64,000 nucleotides of DNA from CAZNUM01 sp964539305 (GTDB taxonomy: Bacteria > Fidelibacterota > Marinisomatia > Marinisomatales > TCS55): assembly GCA_964539305.1 (NCBI GenBank), contig CAZIIM010000009.1:1-64000 (forward strand), read 5' to 3'. The notes under the pieces are model-generated. The model did no database searches, was not told the origin of the DNA, and saw nothing but the letters and a program-made list of their open reading frames with translations. The translations under genes and the position numbers were made by a program. Of the stretch, positions 15,681 to 24,594 are shown one piece after another (position 1 is the first letter of the stretch; each line of letters begins with the position of its first letter).

Positions 15681-16727
15681 ATGCCCGGGGATTCGCCCTT
15701 CGTTTCAATCATTATCCCCCATTGGAACGGGATTGACGTTCTAGAGGAATGTCTTGAATCGCTGTACCAGTCCACCTATCCTTCCCGGGAAATCATTGTG
15801 GTGGATAATGCCTCCACCGACGGAAGTGGCGATTGGATTTCATCCCATTATCCGGAGGTTGTCTTGGTTTCCAACGAGCAAAATCTGGGCTATGCCGGCG
15901 GCTGCAACCGGGGTACTGGTGTCGCAAAAGGATCCTATCTATTATTCCTGAACAACGATACTGTTCAGGATCACCACTGGCTGGAACCCTTGGTGGAATG
16001 GATGGAAGACCATCCGAATGCAGCGGCTGTTCAACCCAAAATATTGAATTATTACCAGAGGGATAAATTTGATTACGCCGGAGGCGCAGGAGGGGAACTG
16101 GATATATTGGGTTTCCCTTTTGCCCGGGGTCGTATCTTTTTGCACCAGGATAAAGACAATGGGCAGTATGATCGGGCCAAACCCGTTTTCTGGGCCAGCG
16201 GAACCTGTTTAATGGTCCGGAAAACCGCTTTTGACCGGGCGGGCGGTTTTGATGAGACTTTTTTTGCCCATATGGAGGAAATTGACCTTTGCTGGCGTTT
16301 CCACCTTTTAAATCTGGAGGTGTGGGCGATTCCTGAATCGGTGGTCTATCATAAAAATGCGGTGAGTCTGCCCATGTTTTCCCGACGGAAACAGTATTTG
16401 AATCACCGGAATTCCCTATTCATGGTGCTTTCAAATTACAGCTGGCCCTTGACAATTTACCTATTTCCCCTGCGTTACGGTTTGGAGTGGATGGCGGTGA
16501 TTTACGCCCTGCTGAAACGTGATTTCAACCACCTCGGAGGCATTATTCAGGCTCATCTCTGGCTGCTCTTCCATCCTCATGTGATCTGGCGGAAGCGACG
16601 CAGGGTTCAGGGGCTACGGGAAGTCCCTGATCGGGAAGTCCTGAAACACATGTTTAAAGGGAGTATTGTCTTTCGTTATTATGTGAAAGGTCAGAAACGG
16701 TATTCAGATCTGAATAGGGAAGCTTAG
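15681..16727 (+). CDS. Family 2 glycosyltransferase (rhamnosyltransferase-like)
   Basis: A GT-A fold enzyme of 348 residues that transfers a sugar from a nucleotide donor. Visible motifs are 'SIIIPHWNG' (N-terminal strand), 'IIVVDNASTDGS' (nucleotide binding), 'LLFLNNDT' (the DxD position, as NND), and 'ASGTCLMVRKTAFDRAGGFDETFFAHMEEIDLCWR', which carries the acceptor-side ED motif. The C-terminal about 110 residues have a hydrophobic segment ('LTIYLFPLRYGLEWMAVIYALL') that likely attaches it to the inner membrane. It resembles WbbL-type rhamnosyltransferases, but donor and acceptor are not determined. Its end overlaps the convergent DUF4835-like gene by four bases (16724-16727). Confidence 0.88.
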   Translation: MPGDSPFVSIIIPHWNGIDVLEECLESLYQSTYPSREIIVVDNASTDGSGDWISSHYPEVVLVSNEQNLGYAGGCNRGTGVAKGSYLLFLNNDTVQDHHWLEPLVEWMEDHPNAAAVQPKILNYYQRDKFDYAGGAGGELDILGFPFARGRIFLHQDKDNGQYDRAKPVFWASGTCLMVRKTAFDRAGGFDETFFAHMEEIDLCWRFHLLNLEVWAIPESVVYHKNAVSLPMFSRRKQYLNHRNSLFMVLSNYSWPLTIYLFPLRYGLEWMAVIYALLKRDFNHLGGIIQAHLWLLFHPHVIWRKRRRVQGLREVPDREVLKHMFKGSIVFRYYVKGQKRYSDLNREA

Positions 16728-17572
16728 TTATCCAATTCAGTCATGGCCTGTTGGTACACTTCTTTGTTCTCCGGATCCATTTCCAGCAGGCGCGTCAGCA
16801 TATCCTTTTGACCCATAATTTTCAGGTAATTGGCGAGTTCCTCATTATGGGCTTTTAAAAAATACAGGGTCCTGCCGCGGGGGAAGTTTCCGAACACCAG
16901 TTCGAGGCCTTTCATCATATTCTTGAATTCTGCCAGTGCTTCATCAACGTGTCCTTCCTTGAAGCGGTCCTGGGCCAGATAAAAAGCAAAGCGAGCTTCC
17001 CGTAATCCTTTATTGGCAATGATTTCATTCAGAGTGATCAGTCGCTGAGCCCAGCCTTTGGGGTAGTCGGAAGAGACCGCCCGCAGTGCAATGACCCGGG
17101 CCTGTTCGTAAGCGTAATTACCGCCATGAAGTTCGTAGGTGTCCTCATAACCGCCTAGAATCAGGTAGGTGTAAAAGGCGAGAAAACTGGTGAGGGGATC
17201 GAAAACGGCCTGGTCATAGAAGAGAGAACTCCCCGAATTGTAATAGAATTGCACTGATTTATCGAAATAACGTAAATCCATTCCATCAGAGACCAAAATC
17301 TGGGCATGGTAAGTTTTCTGTCCGCCTTTTTGGGCGGTTCCTTCAAAGACCAGTTGAATGTGCAGGGGGATGGCAAGATCCTGGTAGTCCTCATCCCAGA
17401 TCTGACTGCTGTAAAACCGTTCAATATTTTCAGCCAGGGAGGCCAGTTCTTGGCGGTCATTATCTTTGAGTAAATGATCGTCGATAGTCACTGTAATGGT
17501 TCCAAATTGGGACTGGAGGGTCGTGACGGCCAGAAAGGTGGTAAGAATCAAGATCTGGGAACGGAACCGCAT
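16724..17572 (-). CDS. Exported DUF4835-like protein
   Basis: A 282-residue exported protein. The start at 17572 (ATG) gives a clean signal peptide 'MRFRSQILILTTFLAVTTLQS'; an earlier GTG at 17599 would add nine residues in front of it. The mature part starts 'QFGTITVTIDDHLLKDNDRQELASLAENIERFYSSQIW', which resembles DUF4835, a family found mainly in Bacteroidota and relatives. The middle is rich in aromatic residues ('FDPLTSFLAFYTYLILGGYEDTYE') and the C-terminus is TPR-like. Its role is unknown; it may be periplasmic or attached to the outer membrane. It is a single gene divergent from the CCA enzyme and convergent with the glycosyltransferase. Confidence 0.7.
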   Translation of the reverse strand: MRFRSQILILTTFLAVTTLQSQFGTITVTIDDHLLKDNDRQELASLAENIERFYSSQIWDEDYQDLAIPLHIQLVFEGTAQKGGQKTYHAQILVSDGMDLRYFDKSVQFYYNSGSSLFYDQAVFDPLTSFLAFYTYLILGGYEDTYELHGGNYAYEQARVIALRAVSSDYPKGWAQRLITLNEIIANKGLREARFAFYLAQDRFKEGHVDEALAEFKNMMKGLELVFGNFPRGRTLYFLKAHNEELANYLKIMGQKDMLTRLLEMDPENKEVYQQAMTELDN

Positions 17573-17700
17573 TACAAACTGAAAATAGGGAAGAATCACT
17601 TCCGATTAAAGAAAAAATAGCTGTTGTTTTCCGTGAACCCAACCTTCCGGAATAGAGGGACGTAAAACCTGCGGAAGTGAATACAGGAACTTAGGTAACT

Positions 17701-19128
17701 TTGACCGTGGTAAATGTGAAACACTTGTTGGACTCCCAGCCCGAAGCGCGGAAGATCTTGAAGGTGGTCGGTGAAGTGGGAGCGTTGGAAAATAAAGCAG
17801 TCTATGTTGTGGGGGGGGTAGTCCGGGATTTATTTCTAAACCGGCCTCTGAAAGAAATCGATATTATGGTGGTAGGGGATGGAATTGAATTTGCCCGCAA
17901 GCTGGCCCACCGATTCAAAGTCAAAACCATTGTTCCGTTTCCGAAATTTTCTACCGCCAAGATCCCGCTAAAACCCATTCCAATTGAAGTGGCCGCCGCC
18001 CGGGAAGAAGCCTATAACGAGACTTCCCGTAAACCCAAGGAGGTCCGATATACGGATTTACAGGGTGATTTAATCCGTCGTGATTTTACAGTCAATTGTA
18101 TGGCCATGAGCCTGAACCCGGGCCAGTTCGGTGAACTCCATGATCCGTTCAACGGGGTTCGGGATCTAATGGCCAAACGTTTGGTAACACCGCTGGACCC
18201 GGACCAGACCTTTTCGGAAGATCCCCTCCGGATGATGCGGGGAGCCTATTTTGCCGCCGCCTTAAATTTTAAAATCGAAGAGAAAACACGGGCTTCTATT
18301 CAACGCCAAGCGGGTCGAATTGAAATTGTTTCCAAAGAGCGGATTGCAACAGAATTAATGAAAATACTTTCTACCCCCAAACCTTCTATCGGTCTCGAAA
18401 TCCTGCAATTGACCGGTTTAATGAAATATATTCTACCGGAAATCGATGTGATGTACGGGATGGACCAGACGCCGGAATGGCATCATAAGGATATATTCTA
18501 TCACACCTTGCAAGTGGTAGACAATGCGGCTGCTTTATCAGATAAAATGGAATTAAGATTTGCTGCCCTGGTTCACGATATTGCCAAACCGGTCACACGC
18601 CGGATTGACCAGGAAAAGGGTTACATCTTTCACGGCCATGATGCGGTGGGTGTGCGTATGCTTGAAAAATTGGCCCGCCGCCTGAAATTATCCAATGAGT
18701 TGAAGAATTATTTAAAAAAGCTCACCCTGTTACACTTGCGACCCATTGCCCTGGCAAAAGAAGAAATTACCGATTCAGCCGTTCGGCGGCTGATGGTCTT
18801 GGCCGGTGAAGATATCGATGATCTTTTGACCCTGTGTCGGGCGGATATTACCACCAAGAACCCGGAAAAAGTACGCAAGTACATGGGAAATTTCGAACGG
18901 GTCGAATCCCGAATGCTGGATGTTAAGGAACGGGATGCCATGCGGGCGTTTCAATCCCCGGTTAGGGGAAAAGAAATCATGGAAGTCTGCGGGATACGGG
19001 AAGGGAAGGTTGTAGGCGATATCAAATCCGCAATTGAAGAGGCTATTCTCGACGGTAAAATAGACAACACGTATGAAGCAGCCTTTGACTATTTTATGAA
19101 AATAAAAGATTCCTATTTGAACAAGTAA
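17701..19128 (+). CDS. CCA tRNA nucleotidyltransferase / poly(A) polymerase family protein with HD domain
   Basis: A class II nucleotidyltransferase of 475 residues that adds CCA, or A residues, to RNA 3' ends. The head domain has 'YVVGGVVRDLFLNRPLKEIDIMVV', with the GG motif and R-D. The first carboxylate of the usual DxD metal pair is Glu here (E-I-D). 'RRDFTVNCMAMSL' and 'EDPLRMMRGAYFAAALNF' are the neck motifs. An HD domain follows ('LVHDIAKP' and other conserved His), expected to give phosphohydrolase activity. The likely start is TTG 17701; GTG 17707 is possible. Whether it adds CCA or only A cannot be decided by reading. Confidence 0.88.
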   Translation: MTVVNVKHLLDSQPEARKILKVVGEVGALENKAVYVVGGVVRDLFLNRPLKEIDIMVVGDGIEFARKLAHRFKVKTIVPFPKFSTAKIPLKPIPIEVAAAREEAYNETSRKPKEVRYTDLQGDLIRRDFTVNCMAMSLNPGQFGELHDPFNGVRDLMAKRLVTPLDPDQTFSEDPLRMMRGAYFAAALNFKIEEKTRASIQRQAGRIEIVSKERIATELMKILSTPKPSIGLEILQLTGLMKYILPEIDVMYGMDQTPEWHHKDIFYHTLQVVDNAAALSDKMELRFAALVHDIAKPVTRRIDQEKGYIFHGHDAVGVRMLEKLARRLKLSNELKNYLKKLTLLHLRPIALAKEEITDSAVRRLMVLAGEDIDDLLTLCRADITTKNPEKVRKYMGNFERVESRMLDVKERDAMRAFQSPVRGKEIMEVCGIREGKVVGDIKSAIEEAILDGKIDNTYEAAFDYFMKIKDSYLNK

Positions 19129-19242
19129 GATTCAGAGATTGCTGGTACCAAGTCTCAGGACAACTATTTACACGGATGATGTGTCGAATAGATCTAACCT
19201 GAAAACCGGCGGTTCACTTCAAGGTAAAGGAGTACAATTCAA

Positions 19243-19941
19243 ATGGTAGATTTAATTAATGTATTGACAGCACCAGCAGACACATTTAAATCCATTTTAG
19301 AACGGAATGCCTGGCAGGAGGCTTTCAAACCGATTTTAGTCCTGATTATTCTGGGACTTTTTTCCTACTGGCTTCTGCGGGACATTTATGCCGATGCAGG
19401 TTGGGAACAGGCCTCCCAGCGGATTGAACAAAGTACCCGTATTCCTGAAGATCAGAAAAATCAGGCCCTGGAGAATGCTTACGACAGAATCTATAACCCT
19501 TCTACAGGTAATCTTGTTTTCGCTTACACATTGACCGGTATTTCCTGGCCGATCCGGATCGGGTTTATGTCCTTGCTGGCTCTGCTGGTGGGTAATTTGT
19601 TTTTTGGGGGTGGTGTCGCCTATTCCCGTGTTTTTCTGGCCACTTCCTTTGCCTATTGTGCTTCCATCGTGGAGTATCTTGTAAAAACACCGCTTCAATA
19701 TTTTACCCAGAAAGCCCAAGTTTTTACGGGACTGGGCCTGTTGGATCTGGGGGCAAAAGGTTCTTTCCTGAATACATTTTTAATCGGTGTGGATCTTTTC
19801 TCATTCTGGCGCGTGTTTCTGTTAGCCGTGGCCATGGGAATCCTCTATAAGAAAAAAACCATACCTTTTCTGTACGCCCTTACCTTGGTCTGGCTTCTTC
19901 AGTTGGTATTCTTTACCGGTCTCGGGACCCTCATCCGTTAA
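19243..19941 (+). CDS. Yip1-family multi-pass membrane protein
   Basis: A 232-residue integral membrane protein with about five TM segments: 29-46, 99-121, 127-145, 180-200 and 208-230. The N-terminus 'LINVLTAPADTFKSILER' is the short amphipathic lead-in typical of bacterial Yip1-domain proteins (P-x-x-x-F/W). No catalytic residues are seen. It sits just before the TolC-MacA-MacB-like exporter (15 bases to the corrected tolC-like start), so it may be cotranscribed with it; bacterial Yip1 proteins are often found next to RND adaptor or ABC genes. The start is supported by GGAG upstream in 'aaaggagtacaattcaa'. Confidence 0.75.
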   Translation: MVDLINVLTAPADTFKSILERNAWQEAFKPILVLIILGLFSYWLLRDIYADAGWEQASQRIEQSTRIPEDQKNQALENAYDRIYNPSTGNLVFAYTLTGISWPIRIGFMSLLALLVGNLFFGGGVAYSRVFLATSFAYCASIVEYLVKTPLQYFTQKAQVFTGLGLLDLGAKGSFLNTFLIGVDLFSFWRVFLLAVAMGILYKKKTIPFLYALTLVWLLQLVFFTGLGTLIR

Positions 19942-19956
19942 TTATTGAAATCACCT

Positions 19957-21279
19957 ATGAAAAAGCTATCTGTTCGTTTGAGTCTTCTGTTATTCTTTTC
20001 CTTTGGATTGTCCCAGAGTTTTACCCTGGAAGAGTGTATAGCCATCGCACTGAAAAATAAGGAAACCTTGAAGGCTTCGGCCCTGGATCTGGAATCAAGC
20101 CGTCTGAGTACCCGCAGTTCCTACAGCGTCATTCTTCCGAGTCTGAGTTTTTCAGGTTCCATGAATGAGACAAGGTTTCCACCGCGGTTGGGCGCCTATA
20201 ATCCGGGTACCGGTGAACTTGAGCTCAGCAAAGTGTCCAAATATTCCAGCTGGTCCAGCGGTATTTCCGTTTCCCAGACGATTTATGACGGTGGAAAGTG
20301 GTGGAGCACCATTTCCCAGGCTAAAAATAATTATCAGATTTCAAAACAGCTGGATCGACAGGTGTTGATCAATATCATTCGGGAGGTTCACCGTGCTTTC
20401 TTTGCCCATTTGAAGGCGCAGCAACTTCTGGAAGTCGCCCGGCTGAACCTGAAATCTTCCAAACGTCAACTGGAACTGGTGAAACATCAGTTTGATCTGG
20501 GAGCCGTGAAAAAAACGGATTTGTTGAAAGCCGAGGTGAGCCTGGGGCAGGCGGAGGTGGAAGTGATTAACCAGAAGACTGCCCTCAAGACCAGTTACCA
20601 GGATTTAAAAAATGCCTTGGGACTGATTGGATCCGGGTATGAATTTGAAATTGCAGATGCAGGTCGACCGCTGAAACCGATTCCGGAGCTAAAAGAAGCA
20701 ACCGAATTAATGGAAGCCAATAACCCCAGTCTTCTGGCCAAGCGGTATCAGATCGTAGGAGCCAAGTTAAATAAGAAAATCACCACCAGTGCCCGTATTC
20801 CGACGTTGAGCGCCAATTTGAATTATTCGGGCAGCGCCAGTGAATATCAAAAGTTAATCAATAAATGGAATGACAACTGGCAGTTGCGCACGGGACTGAC
20901 CCTTTCCTTTCCCCTGTATACGGGGAATTCTCTTTCCACCCAGGCCCAGCAGGCTACCCTGTCCATCCGGAAACAGGAGTCGGAATATCTGACCCAGCTT
21001 CAGGACTTAAAGGTGCAATTAATCAATCAGCTGGAGACGCTAGAAAATTACCGCAAGATTATCCCCATCAACGAAAAAGTTCAGTATTCGGCGGAAGAGG
21101 ATTTAAAACTGGCGCAGGAACGTTATACCCTGGGAGCGGCCACCATTTTGGAGGTACTGGATGCCCAGGTTTCTGTTCTTCGGGCGAAGTCCTCCGTTAT
21201 TACAGCGAAATACGATGCCCGAATTCAGCAGGCCAATTTGAAAGCATTACTGGGGACGCTGGATTCGGAACTACAATAA
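19957..21279 (+). CDS. TolC-family outer-membrane efflux protein
   Basis: The outer-membrane channel of a tripartite exporter. About 440 residues with a signal peptide (MKKLSVRLSLLLFFSFGLSQ). The two OEP repeats are visible: 'FTLEECIAIALKNKETLKAS' at the mature N-terminus, long coiled-coil helices ('LKAEVSLGQAEVEVINQKTAL'), and the second repeat with 'ERYTLGAATILEVLDAQVSVLRAKSSVITAKYD'. The start is set at ATG 19957 because it gives the signal peptide; a TTG at 19945 would only add four residues. It is followed after 18 bases by its adaptor gene. Confidence 0.93.
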   Translation: MKKLSVRLSLLLFFSFGLSQSFTLEECIAIALKNKETLKASALDLESSRLSTRSSYSVILPSLSFSGSMNETRFPPRLGAYNPGTGELELSKVSKYSSWSSGISVSQTIYDGGKWWSTISQAKNNYQISKQLDRQVLINIIREVHRAFFAHLKAQQLLEVARLNLKSSKRQLELVKHQFDLGAVKKTDLLKAEVSLGQAEVEVINQKTALKTSYQDLKNALGLIGSGYEFEIADAGRPLKPIPELKEATELMEANNPSLLAKRYQIVGAKLNKKITTSARIPTLSANLNYSGSASEYQKLINKWNDNWQLRTGLTLSFPLYTGNSLSTQAQQATLSIRKQESEYLTQLQDLKVQLINQLETLENYRKIIPINEKVQYSAEEDLKLAQERYTLGAATILEVLDAQVSVLRAKSSVITAKYDARIQQANLKALLGTLDSELQ

Positions 21280-21297
21280 TTTATTAGGAGCAGATCC

Positions 21298-22659
21298 ATG
21301 GCGAAGAAATCGGTGACAAAGAAGAAAAAATGGATTATCATTGGTCTGGTTGTCCTGCTATTGGTAGTGATTGTATTGGCCAATATCTTTCGTGAAGATA
21401 CGGAAGCCATTCCCGTGGAGACAGAACTGGTCCAACGTCAGACGATTGTGCATAAAGTGAGTGCCAGTGGTCAGATTCAACCGGAGGTGGAGGTGAAAAT
21501 CAGTGCCACTTCTTCAGCATGGATCGATTCCATTACCGTGCAGGAGGGGGATTATGTGGTCAAAGGCCAACACCTCATTTCACTGGACCGAAAGCAAATG
21601 CAGGCGGCAGTCGATCAGGCCCAGTCCTCTGTTAAATCCGCCACGGCCCGGTTAAAACAGGTCCGGGCCCAGAAAAAACGGGTAGAATCACTCTATAAGC
21701 AAAAACTCGTTTCAAAACAGGAATTGGAAGCGATTGAAGCGGACTATGAGCTGGCGGAGAGTTCCCTTGAACAAGCAAAAGCCAACCTGATTTCCCGGAA
21801 AGACGATTTATCCAAAGCCAGAATACTGGCCCCCAAATCGGGAGTCGTAACCAAGATTAATAAAGAAGTGGGTGAAATGGCCGTAGGCGGGATGTTCCAG
21901 GCTGATGTCCTCATGGTGATTGCTGATCTGAGCCGGATGGAGGTACTGGTGGATGTGAACGAAAATGATGTGGTCTCCGTTGAATTGGGAGATACGGCCG
22001 AAATCGAAATTGATGCGTTTCAGGATACGGTTTTCTACGGAACAGTGAGTGAAATTGCCCATGTGGCTAAAACCACCGGTTTGGGTAGCCAGGAACAGGT
22101 CACCAATTTCCAGGTCAAAATCAGGATGTTGAATGTGCCCGATAAAATTCGCCCCGGAATGAGTGCCACCGCCAATATCATCACTGATCGAAGAGAAAAT
22201 GTGATTGCCATTCCGATCCAATGCCTTACCGTCCGTCCGGAGGGATCTGAAAAAGTACAGGCCGGCAAGAAACATAAGGGCCGGAAATCACAACGTAAAA
22301 AGAAAAAATCATTTACTCATAAACAGCCGGTGAAAATGGAGGAGGTCGTCTTTGTGGTAGCCGATGAACCGGATGAAGGATCTGAAGAAGAAAGTAAAGA
22401 CAACCTTTCTGCTGCCGATTCGATCCGTGCGGTGAAGAAAAACATTCGCCGGAAAAAAAGGCGGACCAAGGACGAAATTAAATACGTTCATATTCGACCC
22501 GTAAAAGTGGGTATTTCAAGTGATACGCATTATGAAGTTCTCAGCGGTCTTGAAGAAGGGGAGGAGATTGTTGTAGGAAGTTATAAGGCCATCAGCAAGG
22601 ATCTTTCCCATAATGATCGTGTGATCATATCGAACCTGGAAGATGCAGAAGAGGAATAA
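21298..22659 (+). CDS. MacA/HlyD-type periplasmic adaptor with an unusual charged insertion
   Basis: Membrane fusion protein linking the ABC pump to the TolC-like channel. 453 residues: a basic N-terminus (KKSVTKKKK), a TM anchor at about 12-30, a lipoyl half-motif, an alpha-helical hairpin ('QAQSSVKSATARLKQVRAQKK', 'SKQELEAIEADYELAESSLEQA'), the second lipoyl half ('ILAPKSGVVTKINKEVGE'), a beta-barrel and a membrane-proximal domain. Between the last two, residues about 320-396 form a low-complexity insertion with runs such as RKKKKS and RRKKRR and an acidic stretch (EEES), which is unusual for this family. SD GGAG precedes the ATG. It overlaps the ATPase gene by 17 bases. Confidence 0.92.
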   Translation: MAKKSVTKKKKWIIIGLVVLLLVVIVLANIFREDTEAIPVETELVQRQTIVHKVSASGQIQPEVEVKISATSSAWIDSITVQEGDYVVKGQHLISLDRKQMQAAVDQAQSSVKSATARLKQVRAQKKRVESLYKQKLVSKQELEAIEADYELAESSLEQAKANLISRKDDLSKARILAPKSGVVTKINKEVGEMAVGGMFQADVLMVIADLSRMEVLVDVNENDVVSVELGDTAEIEIDAFQDTVFYGTVSEIAHVAKTTGLGSQEQVTNFQVKIRMLNVPDKIRPGMSATANIITDRRENVIAIPIQCLTVRPEGSEKVQAGKKHKGRKSQRKKKKSFTHKQPVKMEEVVFVVADEPDEGSEEESKDNLSAADSIRAVKKNIRRKKRRTKDEIKYVHIRPVKVGISSDTHYEVLSGLEEGEEIVVGSYKAISKDLSHNDRVIISNLEDAEEE

Positions 22660-23374
22660 GCCGGACAGAAGTGATCTCATCCGGCTGGAGGGAGTAAAAC
22701 GTTACTATCAGGTCGGTGGAGAAATTGTCCGGGCTCTGGATGGCATTGATTTGACGATCGCCGAAAACGAGTATATTTCCATTATGGGGCCCTCTGGATC
22801 GGGGAAATCCACCTTAATGAATATGCTGGGTTGCCTGGATACACCCACCGATGGAATTTATATGCTGGATGGAGAACCGGTTCATGAAATGGACGACAAT
22901 GAATTGGCCTCAATACGCAACCGGAAGATTGGATTTGTGTTTCAGACCTTTAATTTATTACCCAAGGCCACGGCTCTGCACAACGTGGAGGTACCCCTTG
23001 TGTATGCCAATATTCGGCGGGAAGAGCGGATTCGGCGGGCACTGGAGGCCTTAAAGGCGGTTGGGCTGGAAGAACGGGTCAATCATAAGCCGAATGAACT
23101 TTCAGGCGGTCAGCGCCAGCGGGTTGCCATTGCCCGGGCGCTGGTGAACCATCCCTCCATCATTTTAGCTGATGAACCGACCGGTAATCTGGATTCCAAG
23201 AGTGGAATTGAAATCATGGAGATATTTGACCGCCTTCATCAGGAGGGGAATACGATCATTCTCGTGACACATGAAGAATATATTGCAGAACATGCCAGCC
23301 GAATCATCCATTTATTCGACGGTCGGATACAGAGGGACAATGCCCGCACCCGCCGGAATATCATGACCCCATGA
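22643..23374 (+). CDS. MacB/LolD-type ABC transporter ATP-binding protein
   Basis: The ATPase subunit of the tripartite exporter (243 residues). Walker A is 'GPSGSGKST', the Q-loop 'FVFQTFNLLPKATALHNVEVPL' is characteristic of the MacB/LolD/FtsE group, the signature is 'LSGGQRQRVAIARAL', Walker B 'IILADEPTGNLDS', and the switch His is in 'ILVTHEE'. The permease domain is on separate genes, as in LolCDE-like and Gram-positive systems rather than fused MacB. It overlaps the adaptor by 17 bases and the first permease by four (ATGA at 23371-23374). Confidence 0.94.
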   Translation: MQKRNKPDRSDLIRLEGVKRYYQVGGEIVRALDGIDLTIAENEYISIMGPSGSGKSTLMNMLGCLDTPTDGIYMLDGEPVHEMDDNELASIRNRKIGFVFQTFNLLPKATALHNVEVPLVYANIRREERIRRALEALKAVGLEERVNHKPNELSGGQRQRVAIARALVNHPSIILADEPTGNLDSKSGIEIMEIFDRLHQEGNTIILVTHEEYIAEHASRIIHLFDGRIQRDNARTRRNIMTP

Positions 23375-24585
23375 TTTCCCTGATTCTGGAAAACTTGGGG
23401 ATTGCTCTCGCTTCCATTTTCGCCAATAAGTCCCGGTCTATTCTTACCGCCCTCGGAATCGTGATTGGTGTTCTGGCCGTGACACTGATGGGGACACTGA
23501 TTTCAGGTTTGGACCGATCGTTTGAAAAGAGTATGTCCTTCTTGGGCCGGGATGTGTTGTTTATCAGTCGTTTTGAATGGTTTAGTAATATGGATTGGTG
23601 GGAGGTGAGGAACCGACCCCGGATTAAGGCGGAATACGCCGAACAGTTGAAACACCATTCCAGATATGTTTCGGCAGTGGCACCGGTGACGGCTCGTAGC
23701 GCCAGTCTTACTCGGGGAGATAACAGTGTCCTTGGAGCCCGCATTTTCGGAACCGTCCCGGAATACATGCAAACCACTTCTGCTAATGTGGAAACAGGTC
23801 GTTTTTTTACCGAAGGGGAAAATCGTTCCGGTGCCAGAGTCACGATCATTGGGAATGATATTGCCAAAGCCCTGTTTGAGAATGAGGATCCCATCGGGCG
23901 GTACCTCAAGATAGAAGGGAATAAATTCCGGGTGATTGGCGTGCTGGAAAAACAGGGGAAATTTCTGGGGCTTTTCAGTATGGATGACCAGGCGATCTTG
24001 CCGATAGGCACCTACGTTCGATTATTTGCCCGGCGAGGTTGGACACGCCTGAATGTGAAAGTGAATACGGATAATATTCCGGAAGCCCGGGAAGAAATCA
24101 GAGGCATTATGCGTCGTTTAAGGGGGCTGAAACCTTCTGAAAAAGATGATTTTGCCATCAACCAGCAGGAGGCCTTTGAATCTCAATACAAGGCGATAAA
24201 ACTGGCTATTGGCGGGACAGGAGTGTTTATTACTGTTTTATCGCTGGTGGTGGGGGGGATCGGAATCATGAATATTATGTTTGTGTCCGTAAAGGAGCGA
24301 ACCCGGGAAATCGGAATTCGTAAAGCGATTGGTGCCACCCAGAACATGATTCTGGGACAGTTTTTATTTGAGGCGATTGTTATCTGCCTCATCGGGGGAT
24401 TGATCGGTTTAGCCCTGGCGTACGCCAGCAGTCTGGTAATCAATAAGTTTCTACCTTCCACCATGCCTCTCTGGCTGGCTTTTGTTTCCATTGGATTGAG
24501 CATCATTGTCGGGGTTCTTTCTGGACTGATTCCTTCCTATCGGGCGGCCCGGCTGGATCCGATTGAGGCGTTACGGTATGAATAG
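23371..24585 (+). CDS. MacB-type ABC transporter permease (first)
   Basis: A 404-residue FtsX/MacB permease: an N-terminal TM ('RSILTALGIVIGVLAVTLMGTLISGL'), a periplasmic MacB_PCD domain (about 45-270) and three C-terminal TM helices in the FtsX domain ('GVFITVLSLVVGGIGIMNIMFVSVKERTREIGIRKAIGAT', then two more). It pairs with the ATPase immediately upstream. A second permease follows after 9 bases, so the pump is probably a heterodimer of permeases. Likely cargo classes are peptides, lipids or macrolide-like molecules; none can be chosen from sequence. Confidence 0.92.
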   Translation: MISLILENLGIALASIFANKSRSILTALGIVIGVLAVTLMGTLISGLDRSFEKSMSFLGRDVLFISRFEWFSNMDWWEVRNRPRIKAEYAEQLKHHSRYVSAVAPVTARSASLTRGDNSVLGARIFGTVPEYMQTTSANVETGRFFTEGENRSGARVTIIGNDIAKALFENEDPIGRYLKIEGNKFRVIGVLEKQGKFLGLFSMDDQAILPIGTYVRLFARRGWTRLNVKVNTDNIPEAREEIRGIMRRLRGLKPSEKDDFAINQQEAFESQYKAIKLAIGGTGVFITVLSLVVGGIGIMNIMFVSVKERTREIGIRKAIGATQNMILGQFLFEAIVICLIGGLIGLALAYASSLVINKFLPSTMPLWLAFVSIGLSIIVGVLSGLIPSYRAARLDPIEALRYE

Positions 24586-24594
24586 GAAACAGGG

